Positions 16,150 to 25,175 of a DNA stretch of 55,142 bases are shown piece after piece. The notes under the pieces are model-generated. The model made no database searches and was not told where the DNA came from. It saw nothing but the letters and a program-made list of their open reading frames with translations. Source of the DNA: Porphyromonadaceae bacterium UBA4262 (GTDB taxonomy: Bacteria; Bacteroidota; Bacteroidia; Bacteroidales; Muribaculaceae); assembly GCA_002396085.1 (NCBI GenBank), contig DGWI01000058.1, positions 1-55,142 of the forward strand, read 5' to 3'. A program made the position numbers and the translations under genes. Every line of letters starts with the position of its first letter. The stretch's first letter is position 1.

Positions 16150-18435
16150 ATGAAAAGACTCCTAACCTTGTGCATTGTACTATGTGCGTTGTGCAGTGCT
16201 TCAGCCCAGGGCGTTGACCATGCCCGCATGAACCAGTTTGTCGATAACCTGATGGCTCGAATGACCCTACAGGAGAAGATTGGTCAACTCAATTTGCCCG
16301 TCACGGGCGACATCATCACCGGCACCGCAGTCAGTGGCAATGTCGTGGATCAGATTAAGGCTGGTCAAGTGGGTGGACTCTTCAACATGAAGGGTGTCAA
16401 GAGCATTCGCCAGTTGCAAGAGGTGGCGGTCAAGCACAGCCGCCTGGGCATTCCCCTGATCTTCGGCATGGATGTGATCCACGGCTATGAGACTGTGTTC
16501 CCCATCCCCTTTGCCATGTCCATGAGTTGGGACATGGAGGCCATCCGCAATTCGGCACGCATCGCATCGGTCGAGGCAACGGCCGATGGCATCTGCTGGA
16601 CATTCAGCCCCATGGTCGACATCTGTCGTGAACCCCGGTGGGGACGCATGAGCGAGGGCAATGGCGAGGATCCCTACCTGGGAGCCGCCATCTGCCGTGC
16701 CATGATCGAGGGTTATCAGGGCAACGACCTGACCGACCGCACCACCATGATGTCGTGTGTCAAGCACTTCGCACTCTATGGCGCCCCCGAGGCTGGGCGC
16801 GACTACAACACGGTCGACATGAGCCGTGTGCGCATGTTCAATGAGTATTTCCCACCCTATCAGGCTGGTGTCGAGGCTGGTGCGGGTAGTTTCATGACCT
16901 CGTTCAACACCATCGATTATATCCCTGCCACGGGCAACCGCTGGCTCATGACCGAGGTGCTGCGCGACCGCTGGGGATTTGACGGATTTGTCGTTACCGA
17001 CTATACTGCCATCAGCGAGATGATCAACCACGGCATGGGCGACTTGCAGACCGTCTCGGCACTGGCACTCAACGCCGGCACCGACATGGACATGGTGGCA
17101 GAGGGATTCCTGGGCACGCTGGAGAAGTCGCTCAGCGAGGGCAAGGTGACTATCCAAGCCATCGATCAGGCTTGCCGCCGCATCCTTGAGGCCAAGTACA
17201 AACTGGGCTTGTTTGACGATCCCTATCGCTACCTTGACGACAAGCGGGCCAGCAAGGAAATCTTCACAGCCGAGCATCGTGCTGCCGCACGCCGACTGGC
17301 CACCGAGACTTTCGTCTTGCTGCAAAACAAGGACAATGTCCTGCCCTTGAAGCGTGAGGGCAAGATTGCTCTGGTCGGCCCATTGGCCAACACTCGTGCC
17401 AACATGCCTGGCACATGGAGCGTGGCAGCTACTAGCGACCGCTACAGCACCCTGCTTGAGGCCATGAGGCGTGCCACTAGCGGCAAGGCTGAGGTGCTCT
17501 ATGCCAAGGGCTGCAACGTGTGTTATGATGCCGAGTTAGAGAAGAATTCCACCATGTTCGGCCGCGAGATGCGTGACAATCGTGACCCGAAGGCCATGCG
17601 CGACGAGGCGGTGAGCATTGCCCAGCAGTGTGATGTCATTGTGGCCGCTATGGGCGAGCCTAGCGAGATGTCGGGCGAGAGCAGTTCGCGCAGCCAACTC
17701 ACTATCCTTGATGCCCAGCGCGATCTGCTTGAGGCGCTCAAGGCTACTGGCAAGCCCATCGTGCTGCTCAACTTCAGCGGCCGTGCCACGGTCATGAACT
17801 GGGAGGTCGAGAACATCCCCACCATTCTCAATGTGTGGTTTGGTGGCAGCGAGGCAGCCGATGCTATCTGCGATGTGGTCTTCGGCGATGTGTCGCCCAG
17901 TGGTCGCCTCACCGTGACCATGCCGCGCAACGAGGGACAAATCCCCATCTACTACAACCACCTCAACACTGGTCGGCCCAATCCCAAGTGGTTCACCAAG
18001 TTCACCACCAACTACCTCGATGTGCCCAACGACCCGTTGTTCCCCTTCGGCTATGGCCTGAGTTACACAACCTTCAACTACGGCACATTGACCTTGAGTG
18101 GTAACACACTGAGCCGTAACACCCTCGACGCTGACAACCATCTCACCGCCAGTGTCACTGTCACCAACACGGGCAGTTGCGAGGCCAGCGAGGTGGTCCA
18201 ACTCTACATCCGTGACATGGTGGGCTCGATTGCCCGTCCGGTTAAGGAACTCAAGGGATTTGAGCGCATCACTCTCAAGCCCGGCGAGAGCCGCAAGGTC
18301 ACCTTCGACATCACTCCCGACCTGCTCAAATTCTATAACGCCGACCTGGTCTACGACTGCGAGCCCGGTGAGTTCCAACTCATGGTCGGTCCCAACAGTC
18401 GCGATCTCCAGACCCAATCTTTCACTCTCAAATAG
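16150..18435 (+). CDS. Glycoside hydrolase family 3 beta-glucosidase
   Basis: A 761-residue exported GH3 enzyme of the BglX layout: signal peptide (about 1-22), TIM-barrel domain (about 25-370) with the nucleophile Asp284 in GFVVTDYTA, the alpha/beta sandwich domain (about 390-620) and a C-terminal Fn3-like domain (about 660-760). KHF (CVKHFALYGAPEAGRDYNTV) and the RWGRMSEGNGEDPYLG loop are standard GH3 substrate-binding motifs. It releases terminal glucose from oligosaccharides in the periplasm. As the last gene of the locus it would finish the products of the GH144-like enzyme; linkage specificity is inferred from context only. Confidence 0.93.
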   Translation: MKRLLTLCIVLCALCSASAQGVDHARMNQFVDNLMARMTLQEKIGQLNLPVTGDIITGTAVSGNVVDQIKAGQVGGLFNMKGVKSIRQLQEVAVKHSRLGIPLIFGMDVIHGYETVFPIPFAMSMSWDMEAIRNSARIASVEATADGICWTFSPMVDICREPRWGRMSEGNGEDPYLGAAICRAMIEGYQGNDLTDRTTMMSCVKHFALYGAPEAGRDYNTVDMSRVRMFNEYFPPYQAGVEAGAGSFMTSFNTIDYIPATGNRWLMTEVLRDRWGFDGFVVTDYTAISEMINHGMGDLQTVSALALNAGTDMDMVAEGFLGTLEKSLSEGKVTIQAIDQACRRILEAKYKLGLFDDPYRYLDDKRASKEIFTAEHRAAARRLATETFVLLQNKDNVLPLKREGKIALVGPLANTRANMPGTWSVAATSDRYSTLLEAMRRATSGKAEVLYAKGCNVCYDAELEKNSTMFGREMRDNRDPKAMRDEAVSIAQQCDVIVAAMGEPSEMSGESSSRSQLTILDAQRDLLEALKATGKPIVLLNFSGRATVMNWEVENIPTILNVWFGGSEAADAICDVVFGDVSPSGRLTVTMPRNEGQIPIYYNHLNTGRPNPKWFTKFTTNYLDVPNDPLFPFGYGLSYTTFNYGTLTLSGNTLSRNTLDADNHLTASVTVTNTGSCEASEVVQLYIRDMVGSIARPVKELKGFERITLKPGESRKVTFDITPDLLKFYNADLVYDCEPGEFQLMVGPNSRDLQTQSFTLK

Positions 18436-18567
18436 GAGTGACCTGGACGAAAAATGCAATTTGATAACGCAATGTGGCTATGATTAGTCCCTTGCTTGCA
18501 AAATCACATCAGAATTGTCCGTGTGGAGGCATTTTTCTAGCAGAAGTGATAATTCTTTGAAAAAATG

Positions 18568-18599
18568 TTTGTGGTGGCATTGATTTTTTGTTATCTTTG
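18568..18599 (+). promoter_or_regulatory. Promoter of the modular secreted protein gene
   Basis: TTTG (18568-18571), 20-nt spacer, TATCTTTG (18592-18599), full consensus, 47 bases before the start codon. The spacer 18436-18567 shows no other recognisable feature. Confidence 0.75.
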
Positions 18600-18646
18600 C
18601 CGCCACAAATATTTTTTATGTTATCCATTCAATTCTATTTTGTACT

Positions 18647-20506
18647 ATGAAGAAATTATTACTTTCAATCATGATGTTGGCTGCTTGTGCCATGGGCATG
18701 AGCGCCGACGAGTTGACCATCGGTTACGTCAGCGACGCAACCAATAGCCGTGTGCCCATCAACGGGCTCTATGTCGACACCGAGGGCACCATCAGTCAGG
18801 TGTACTACGATGCCGATAGTTTGATCGATCTGCCTGCTGGAGCAGTTATCACGGGCATGAAATTCTACTGCAACTCGGTGAACTTCAAGGATGCACTCTT
18901 CCAGTTGTCGATGGGTGCTGTCGAGGCTAATCCCTACACTACAGGTTCAGGACCTGCTGCCACAGGTCTCACCGTTGTGGCAACCAATGTCCCATCGCCC
19001 GAGTATCAGGCACAGGAGTTTACTCTCGTTTTCGACGAGCCTTTCGCCTACGATGGTGGGGGCTTGGTCTTTGAGACGATGGTTACCACAAGTGGCTCTT
19101 ATTCGAGCACTTATTTCAAGGGCAACAGCACGACCGATTATGTGGCCATGTCACGCACTTCGGCCGAGAGGTTTATGCCTATGACCACGATTATCTATGA
19201 GTTGACCAATCAAGACTACTTGGCTCGCGTCAATCCCAAGTCAATCGACTTCGGCAAGATTGCACCCAATAGCACCATGGAGCAGACTGTCACCTTGACC
19301 AACCGTGGACTCAACCCCTTCACCCCGACAATCACTAGCGTCAACGCACCCTTCAGCGCTGTGCTCGAGGCTGCCGAACTCGCTCCTGGGGCGTCGGTGC
19401 AGATTCCTATCACCTTCGCGCCCACTGAGGAGGGCACATTTGATGATGAGATCACCATCGACTGCGGACAGGCTGGTGTCCAGACTATCAGTGTCACCGG
19501 TATCTCGTCGCTGGAATTTGAGATGACTGTGTGCGATGGTGGGGATTATGCCATGAACTATCCTTACAAGGGTACCTATACCGATACTCAAGGGACTATG
19601 GCTCAGATGCTCTATAGTGCCGACAAGCTGCAAGGCATCGAGGGTGCACAGATCATTGGCATCAAGTTCTATGGCCGTAGCAACTTACCCGCTGTCAACG
19701 CCACACTTCAACTCAGCCTTGCAGAGGTTGACTTCGACCAGTTTGAGGTCGAAGACGCAAATCAGGCACCGACCAACCTGGTGACCGATCTGAATGTCAT
19801 GGGCGATGTGGTCCTGTCAGGTGGATCGCGCGAACTCCAGATTGACTTCGACCAGCCCTACACCTACAACGGCGGTACGCTGGTAGTCAATACCGAAATC
19901 GTTCAGGCCGGCTCTTACTCTTCGGTTTCTTTCGACGGAGAGAATCAGGAGCAATATGTGAGTTATGCCAAGTGGGGCGCTTCGAGCATGGAGAATAGCA
20001 AGTTCTCGCCCAAGATGACCCTTATTTATAAGATAAATAGTGAGGAGCCTCAGCCCGAGGTCAAGACCTTGGCAGGCAATGTCACTGATGAGCAGAACGA
20101 GCCTCTCGAGGGTGTCAATGTCACCGTCACTGTCACCGCAGCACCTGCACAGGGCGATGCACTGCTGGCCGATGCTCAGCCTGTGACCTACAACACCGTC
20201 ACCGATGCACAGGGCAACTATAGTGTTGATGTCACTCTGGTCGAGGGCGCTACCTATCAGGCAACCTTTGCCAAGGACGGCTATGTAGATCAGACCGTTA
20301 CTGTCGAGGACTTTGAAACCCCGCTCAACATCGTGATGGAGGCTGAGACGACCGTCGGTATCAGCGACATCAATGCTGCTCGAGTCGCCAGCGTGCGTTA
20401 CGTCAACGCCATGGGTCAGATCAGCGACAAGCCCTTCAAGGGTGTCAACATCGTCGTCACCACTCTCGTCGACGGCACCCAGACCACAACCAAGGTCATC
20501 AAGTAA
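18647..20506 (+). CDS. Modular secreted protein with T9SS-like C-terminal sorting domain
   Basis: A 619-residue protein of unknown function. After a signal peptide (about 1-20) it has two related beta-rich modules (about 20-190 and 290-460). Each contains a GTISQVYYDAD or GTMAQMLYSAD motif, then GMKFY/GIKFYG and a SYSS(T/V)xF motif. Between them is an ASH/Hydin-like immunoglobulin domain (about 198-285, VNPKSIDFGKIAPNS). A carboxypeptidase-regulatory-like domain follows (about 468-560). The last 50 residues, ending VNIVVTTLVDGTQTTTKVIK, match the tail of the 1141-residue protein at 33406 and look like a type A T9SS sorting signal. It is probably displayed on the surface. Confidence 0.8.
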   Translation: MKKLLLSIMMLAACAMGMSADELTIGYVSDATNSRVPINGLYVDTEGTISQVYYDADSLIDLPAGAVITGMKFYCNSVNFKDALFQLSMGAVEANPYTTGSGPAATGLTVVATNVPSPEYQAQEFTLVFDEPFAYDGGGLVFETMVTTSGSYSSTYFKGNSTTDYVAMSRTSAERFMPMTTIIYELTNQDYLARVNPKSIDFGKIAPNSTMEQTVTLTNRGLNPFTPTITSVNAPFSAVLEAAELAPGASVQIPITFAPTEEGTFDDEITIDCGQAGVQTISVTGISSLEFEMTVCDGGDYAMNYPYKGTYTDTQGTMAQMLYSADKLQGIEGAQIIGIKFYGRSNLPAVNATLQLSLAEVDFDQFEVEDANQAPTNLVTDLNVMGDVVLSGGSRELQIDFDQPYTYNGGTLVVNTEIVQAGSYSSVSFDGENQEQYVSYAKWGASSMENSKFSPKMTLIYKINSEEPQPEVKTLAGNVTDEQNEPLEGVNVTVTVTAAPAQGDALLADAQPVTYNTVTDAQGNYSVDVTLVEGATYQATFAKDGYVDQTVTVEDFETPLNIVMEAETTVGISDINAARVASVRYVNAMGQISDKPFKGVNIVVTTLVDGTQTTTKVIK

Positions 20507-20533
20507 ACTTTCCCCAACAGGAAACCCCCAACC

Positions 20534-20569
20534 AAGCCCTCTGGCCTCCCCAGCCCAGAGGGCTTTCCT
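20534..20569 (+). terminator. Terminator of the modular secreted protein gene
   Basis: Perfect 11-bp stem (20534-20544 with 20555-20565) around a 10-base loop, followed by ttccttat. The T run is short. Confidence 0.7.
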
Positions 20570-20679
20570 TATCTCACCACCTAATCCTCCCTTGAACCAA
20601 ATCCATTCGCCGTACGTCGCGCCTCTCCTGCTATCGGGCTTTCAATCTCTTAAGTCTAATCCTAAAATTGGGGTAAAAG

Positions 20680-20710
20680 TTGTCGGTGTGGGATTCTTTT
20701 TGTAACTTTG
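20680..20710 (+). promoter_or_regulatory. Promoter of the lolD-cysS operon
   Basis: TTG (20680-20682), 20-nt spacer, TAACTTTG (20703-20710), 46 bases before the lolD start. It is the only clear promoter before five close genes. Confidence 0.75.
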
Positions 20711-20756
20711 CGGGTTGTTTCTGCCTCGCTTTGGGGCAGAACATCAACACTGACAA

Positions 20757-21413
20757 ATGATTGAAGCCAGACATATCATCAAACGCTATGGCGACCTGGA
20801 GGTGCTGCGGGGCGTGGATGTGACTATCGGCGAGGCCGAGGTGGTCACTATCGTTGGGCCCAGCGGAGCAGGCAAGACGACTCTGTTGCAGATTATTGGA
20901 ACACTCGACCGCCCTGATGGCGGGCAGGTGACCTATGACGGCGTGGATGTGCTGGGACTGAAGGGCAAGGATTTGGCACAATTCCGCAACCGCAACATCG
21001 GATTCGTTTTTCAGTTCCACCAACTGCTGCCCGAGTTCACCATGCTTGAGAATGTCGCCATCCCGGCACTCATTGGTGGTGCTAAACGCGAGGTCGCTTA
21101 TGATCGGGCTCGCAAATTGCTCGAATACCTCAAGTTGGCCGACCGCCTCGACCACAAGCCTTCGCAACTGTCCGGTGGTGAGAGGCAGCGAGTGGCAGTG
21201 GCGCGCGCTCTGGTCAACCAGCCCAAGGTCATCCTGGCCGATGAACCGAGCGGTAGTCTGGACACGGTCAACAAGCAGGCATTGCACCAACTGTTCTTCC
21301 AGTTGCGCGATGAGATGCAGCAGACCTTTGTCATTGTCACCCACGACGAGACGCTGGCTAACGAGGCCGACCGTGTGTTGCGCATGCGCGATGGCATCAT
21401 CACGAATGAATAA
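20757..21413 (+). CDS. lolD: ABC transporter ATP-binding protein, LolD-type
   Basis: A 218-residue ATPase with Walker A GPSGAGKT (34-41), Q-loop FVFQFHQLLPEFT, signature LSGGERQRVAVARAL, Walker B VILADEPSGSLD and H-loop VTHDE. The SGSLD and LLPEFT variants are typical of the LolD/MacB class that powers release of lipoproteins from the inner membrane. No LolC/E permease is adjacent, so in Bacteroidetes fashion it probably teams with a permease elsewhere. It leads an operon with a lipoprotein gene 13 bases downstream. Confidence 0.88.
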   Translation: MIEARHIIKRYGDLEVLRGVDVTIGEAEVVTIVGPSGAGKTTLLQIIGTLDRPDGGQVTYDGVDVLGLKGKDLAQFRNRNIGFVFQFHQLLPEFTMLENVAIPALIGGAKREVAYDRARKLLEYLKLADRLDHKPSQLSGGERQRVAVARALVNQPKVILADEPSGSLDTVNKQALHQLFFQLRDEMQQTFVIVTHDETLANEADRVLRMRDGIITNE

Positions 21414-21426
21414 TGAATGGTAAGCA

Positions 21427-22089
21427 ATGAAGAATCTGGTGTGGCTGATAGGGCTGATGGCATTGGTGCTGGTGGCGTGTGGTGAAGAAGAAATCGATCG
21501 CCGCTATACCGACTACCGCACCGACATCGTCACTTATCTGGGTAATGAAGGCAATGGGGCTACATTCGACCTGTTGCGGCGCGACGACTCGGCATCGGTC
21601 ACCCTGCTGAGCAACATTGCACTTGATGCTAAGGTCAAAGTCGGACAACGTGTATTGCTACGTTACGACTGGGCCGACAATGCCGCAGGCAATACGCGTC
21701 GCATTGCGGCATACGGCGTGGCAACCATCGTGAGTGACTCGCTGCGCTACAATGTCAAGCCTCTTGCCGAATATCTCAACCAGATGGAACCGATCAAGCT
21801 GATGAGCATCTGGCGCACTGGTGGATACTTGAATCTGCGTTGTCAGGCCGAGTACACTGGCAAATCGAGATACTTTTATCTGCTGCTTGACAGCGCAACT
21901 GTCGGCCGTGATACGATTCACTGCTATCTGGTCAATAACACGTTGGGTGATACCACCTATCACTGGCGTGAAGCGTATGCTTCGTTCTATGTGGGCAATG
22001 CGTGGAACCGACCTACCTGCCACACAATGCGTGTTCATCTGAACGATGCCGCCAATCCTGGCCGACAAACCTATGATTTCACTAAGTAA
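21427..22089 (+). CDS. NigD-like lipoprotein
   Basis: A 220-residue lipoprotein (lipobox LVLVACGEE, Cys about residue 18). The early part with KVKVGQRVLLRYDW looks like an OB-like domain. The later part SRYFYLLLDSATVGRDTIHCYLVNNT and the C-terminal MRVHLNDAANPGRQTYDFTK resemble the NigD-type lipoproteins of Bacteroides, whose function is unclear. It follows lolD closely and is probably cotranscribed. The family assignment is moderate; the lipoprotein nature is plain. Confidence 0.65.
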   Translation: MKNLVWLIGLMALVLVACGEEEIDRRYTDYRTDIVTYLGNEGNGATFDLLRRDDSASVTLLSNIALDAKVKVGQRVLLRYDWADNAAGNTRRIAAYGVATIVSDSLRYNVKPLAEYLNQMEPIKLMSIWRTGGYLNLRCQAEYTGKSRYFYLLLDSATVGRDTIHCYLVNNTLGDTTYHWREAYASFYVGNAWNRPTCHTMRVHLNDAANPGRQTYDFTK

Positions 22090-22118
22090 AAAGATATCAA
22101 TAATTTTTTAGAACAATT

Positions 22119-22442
22119 ATGGCTAACGAAAACAAACAGAACCAAATCCAAATCGAAGTTCCCGCCGATGAGATGCAGGGACGTTATGCTAACCTTGCTG
22201 TGATTACGCACGGACCAAACGACTTTTTCCTTGACATGATTTTGATGGCCCCCAACACACCCAAGGCACGTGTTCAGAGCCGCATCATCATGACTCCTGA
22301 GAATGCCAAGCAATTGCTGATGGCCTTGAACGAGAACATCCGCAAGTATGAGGCCGCTTTTGGCGAGATTAAGCCTCGTCAGCCCAAGGGCAATGTCAAC
22401 GACGGCATCATGGACTTCCCTCTGCCCAAGGGGCAGGCGTGA
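22119..22442 (+). CDS. DUF3467 domain protein
   Basis: A 107-residue soluble protein. The core IQIEVPADEMQGRYANLAVI...FFLDMILMAP with a following RIIMTPENAKQLLMALNENI helix is the DUF3467 pattern, common in Bacteroidetes and of unknown function. It lies between the NigD-like gene and cysS in the same operon, 29 and 25 bases from them. Confidence 0.85.
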   Translation: MANENKQNQIQIEVPADEMQGRYANLAVITHGPNDFFLDMILMAPNTPKARVQSRIIMTPENAKQLLMALNENIRKYEAAFGEIKPRQPKGNVNDGIMDFPLPKGQA

Positions 22443-22467
22443 TACCATCGCTCAAAGCATTAACAAG

Positions 22468-23943
22468 ATGGAAGCGTTATATCTATATAACACGCTCACA
22501 CGGCGCAAAGAGGTCTTCACGCCCATCAATCCCGACAGGGTGGGCATGTATGTCTGCGGACCTACCGTCTATGGCGATCCGCATCTGGGACACACTCGTC
22601 CTGCCATCACGTTTGATGTCCTGTTCCGTTACTTGCAGAAGTTGGGCTACAAGGTGCGCTATGTGCGCAACATCACTGATGTGGGGCATCTGGAGCATGA
22701 TGCCGATGAGGGTGAAGACAAGATAGCCAAGAAGGCGCGTCTTGAGCAACTCGAACCCATGGAGGTGGCGCAGTTCTATGTGAACCGTTACCACGATGCC
22801 ATGCGCCAACTTAATGTGTTGCCACCCAGTATTGAGCCTCACGCTACGGGGCACATCATCGAGCAAGAGGAACTGGTCAAGCAGATTCTTGCCAATGGAT
22901 ATGCCTATGAGAGCAACGGTAGCGTCTATTTTGATGTCGAGAAGTATAATCACGATCATCATTATGGCAAACTCAGTGGACGCAATCTTGACGAGGTCAA
23001 GGATGCCAGCCGTCAACTGGAAGGTGTGGGCGAGAAACGAAATCAGGCCGACTTTGCGTTGTGGAAGAAGGCACAACCCGAGCACATCATGCGCTGGCCG
23101 TCGCCGTGGAGCGACGGATTCCCCGGTTGGCACTGCGAGTGTACGGCCATGGGACGCAAGTATCTGGGAGACCACTTTGATATACATGGTGGAGGAATGG
23201 ACTTGATCTTCCCGCACCACGAGTGTGAGATTGCACAGGCTGTGGCCAGCCAGGGCGATGACATGGTGCACTACTGGATGCACAACAACATGATCACCAT
23301 CAACGGTCAGAAGATGGGCAAGTCGCTGGGCAACTTCATCACCTTGGAGCAGTTCTTCACAGGCGATCACCCGCTGCTCACGCAGCCCTATTCTGCCATG
23401 ACCATTCGTTTCTTCATTCTGCAAGCGCACTATCGTGGAACGGTCGACTTCTCGAACGAGGCACTCCAGGCTGCCGAGAAAGCCTACGAGCGCATCATGG
23501 ATGGATGGCATCGCTTGCAGGCGCTCAAGCCTGCGCAGCAATCGACAATCACGCTCGAGAACTACGCTCAGCGTTGTGCCGATGCCATGAACGATGATCT
23601 GAATACGCCCATTGTCATTGCCACGCTGTTTGATGCTTGCAAAGTCATTAATCAGGCCAATGATGGGGCTATTGCATTGTCGCAGACTGACATCGACCAG
23701 TTGAAGGCCACGTTCCAGACCTATCTCTTCGATGTGTTAGGTGTGCGTGATGATGCCGCTGGTGGTGGTGAGGGTGTCAACCTCGAACCCTATCAGAAGG
23801 CGGTAGACTTGCTTTTGGAGGTTCGCCGTCAGGCTAAGGCCAATAAGGACTGGGCAACCAGCGACCTCATCCGTGACCGCCTCAACGAGGCTGGCTTTGA
23901 TGTCAAGGACACCAAGGACGGCTTTGAGTGGAAAGTGCGTTGA
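22468..23943 (+). CDS. cysS: Cysteinyl-tRNA synthetase
   Basis: A 491-residue class I synthetase that charges tRNA-Cys. The HIGH-type motif is HLGH (39-42) after the zinc Cys30 (VCGPTVYGDPHLGH). The zinc-site GWHCECTAM segment and the KMSKS-type motif QKMGKSLGNF are intact. The C-terminal anticodon-binding helices end in the usual IRDRLNEAGF...KDGFEWKVR. The open frame runs 40 codons into the upstream gene, but Met at 22468 is the family start and lies 25 bases after the DUF3467 stop. Confidence 0.97.
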   Translation: MEALYLYNTLTRRKEVFTPINPDRVGMYVCGPTVYGDPHLGHTRPAITFDVLFRYLQKLGYKVRYVRNITDVGHLEHDADEGEDKIAKKARLEQLEPMEVAQFYVNRYHDAMRQLNVLPPSIEPHATGHIIEQEELVKQILANGYAYESNGSVYFDVEKYNHDHHYGKLSGRNLDEVKDASRQLEGVGEKRNQADFALWKKAQPEHIMRWPSPWSDGFPGWHCECTAMGRKYLGDHFDIHGGGMDLIFPHHECEIAQAVASQGDDMVHYWMHNNMITINGQKMGKSLGNFITLEQFFTGDHPLLTQPYSAMTIRFFILQAHYRGTVDFSNEALQAAEKAYERIMDGWHRLQALKPAQQSTITLENYAQRCADAMNDDLNTPIVIATLFDACKVINQANDGAIALSQTDIDQLKATFQTYLFDVLGVRDDAAGGGEGVNLEPYQKAVDLLLEVRRQAKANKDWATSDLIRDRLNEAGFDVKDTKDGFEWKVR

Positions 23944-23981
23944 TTGGTTTTTTCCCCTTTTAATATAGTGATTACTCCCAA

Positions 23982-24962
23982 TTGAACCCGACGGTATCAG
24001 TCATCGTTCCAGTCTATAATGTGGCCCAATATTTGTCGCAGTGCCTTGACAGCATTGTGCGTCAGACTTATGCCCAGCTCGAAATCCTGCTAGTGGATGA
24101 CGGCAGCACTGACGGCAGTGGGCAACTGTGCGATGAGTGGGCGGCCAGCGACTCGCGCGTGCACGTCATCCACAAGGCCAACGGTGGCTTGAGCGATGCC
24201 CGCAATGCTGCTCTCGACATGATGACAGGCGACCTGGTGCTGATGGTCGATGGTGATGACTACATTGCAGAAGACTGTGTTCAGACTCTGGTTGATGTCA
24301 AGGGCAGAACTGGCTGTGACATAGCCATAGGGCAATGGAGGGTATTCGATGACAAGGACGATAACAGTGCTATCGCGCAGGCACCCAACGGCCGTGACAA
24401 CCGCATCACGGTGTTTTCGCGTGACGAGGCCGTTAAACGCGTGTTCTATCAAGACACGCTCAACAACTCGGCGTGCAGCAGGTTGTTCCGTGCAGATCTG
24501 TTTCGCGAGATTCGATTCCCTGTGGGTATGCTCTATGAGGACATGGCTGTTATTTACCCCTTGTTGATGCAGGTGAGGAATGTGGCATTCACTACCCACA
24601 TTGTCTATCACTACAGGCAGCATGAGTCCAGCATCACGGGGCATTTCACCAAGCAGCGGACCGATGTGCTCGACATTCTCGAGCAACTGGAGGGCAGAGT
24701 AGCTCGCGAGAATCCGCAATTTTTGCCAGCCATTCAGTCTCGACTGCTCAGCGCGTCGTTCAATATTTTGTTGCTTTGTCCCGATGAGGAACAGTACAAG
24801 CCGGTCGTCGACCGTTGTTGGCGCAATATCTGTCGTCTGCGTCGGGTGTGTATCTTCGACAGGAATGTACGACTCAAAAATCGGCTAGGTATTATTGCTT
24901 CTTGGGCGGGGAAAGAGCTTTTTTTGCGCTCATTTCGGGGTAAAATGCTGAAAAAGTATTAA
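23982..24962 (+). CDS. Family 2 glycosyltransferase
   Basis: A 326-residue GT-A enzyme. VSVIVPVYNVAQYLSQCLDS at the N-terminus, LLVDDGSTDGSG, ANGGLSDARNAAL and the metal-binding VDGDDYI are the GT2 motifs. A conserved acidic LYEDMAVIYPL follows, as in galactosyl or rhamnosyl transferases of cell-surface glycan synthesis. The only usable start is TTG at 23982: upstream codons in frame reach a stop at 23961 with no ATG or GTG. It is the last gene of the lolD operon, 38 bases after cysS. Donor and acceptor sugars are unknown. Confidence 0.88.
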   Translation: MNPTVSVIVPVYNVAQYLSQCLDSIVRQTYAQLEILLVDDGSTDGSGQLCDEWAASDSRVHVIHKANGGLSDARNAALDMMTGDLVLMVDGDDYIAEDCVQTLVDVKGRTGCDIAIGQWRVFDDKDDNSAIAQAPNGRDNRITVFSRDEAVKRVFYQDTLNNSACSRLFRADLFREIRFPVGMLYEDMAVIYPLLMQVRNVAFTTHIVYHYRQHESSITGHFTKQRTDVLDILEQLEGRVARENPQFLPAIQSRLLSASFNILLLCPDEEQYKPVVDRCWRNICRLRRVCIFDRNVRLKNRLGIIASWAGKELFLRSFRGKMLKKY

Positions 24963-25000
24963 AAATTCTTCAAAAAAACCCTTTTTATTGGTGTTAGGCC

Positions 25001-25030
25001 TTGTCAATTGGAATTTTCTGATTAACTTTG
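25001..25030 (+). promoter_or_regulatory. Promoter of candidate small RNA 1
   Basis: TTG (25001-25003), 19-nt spacer, TAACTTTG (25023-25030). No gene starts downstream on this strand. Confidence 0.7.
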
Positions 25031-25036
25031 CAGTCG

Positions 25037-25148
25037 CAAATACATCATTGAAAAGTAAGATTGTTTTAGGCTTGTTTCATTAATACCATGGAATGGGTTT
25101 TATCAAACACCAGGAGGCCGGATGTGAATCCAGCCTCCTGCTTTTTTT
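25037..25148 (+). ncRNA. Candidate small RNA 1
   Basis: A consensus promoter is followed after about 75 bases by a strong terminator: stem caggaggc (25111-25118) with gcctcctg (25133-25140), an inner ggat/atcc pair and seven T. The spacer has no likely coding sequence; the one ATG (25088) runs through the terminator. The predicted transcript is about 110 nt. The hairpin may also serve the convergent phosphatase gene ending at 25176. A second unit of the same design is at 52314-52447. Confidence 0.6.
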
Positions 25149-25175
25149 GTGCTATGTGAAGAGCGTGTTCTCCGT

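Noticed and set aside
25088..25159. 23-codon open frame in small RNA 1
   Set aside because: It reads through the terminator stem and its T run, so it is unlikely to be translated.
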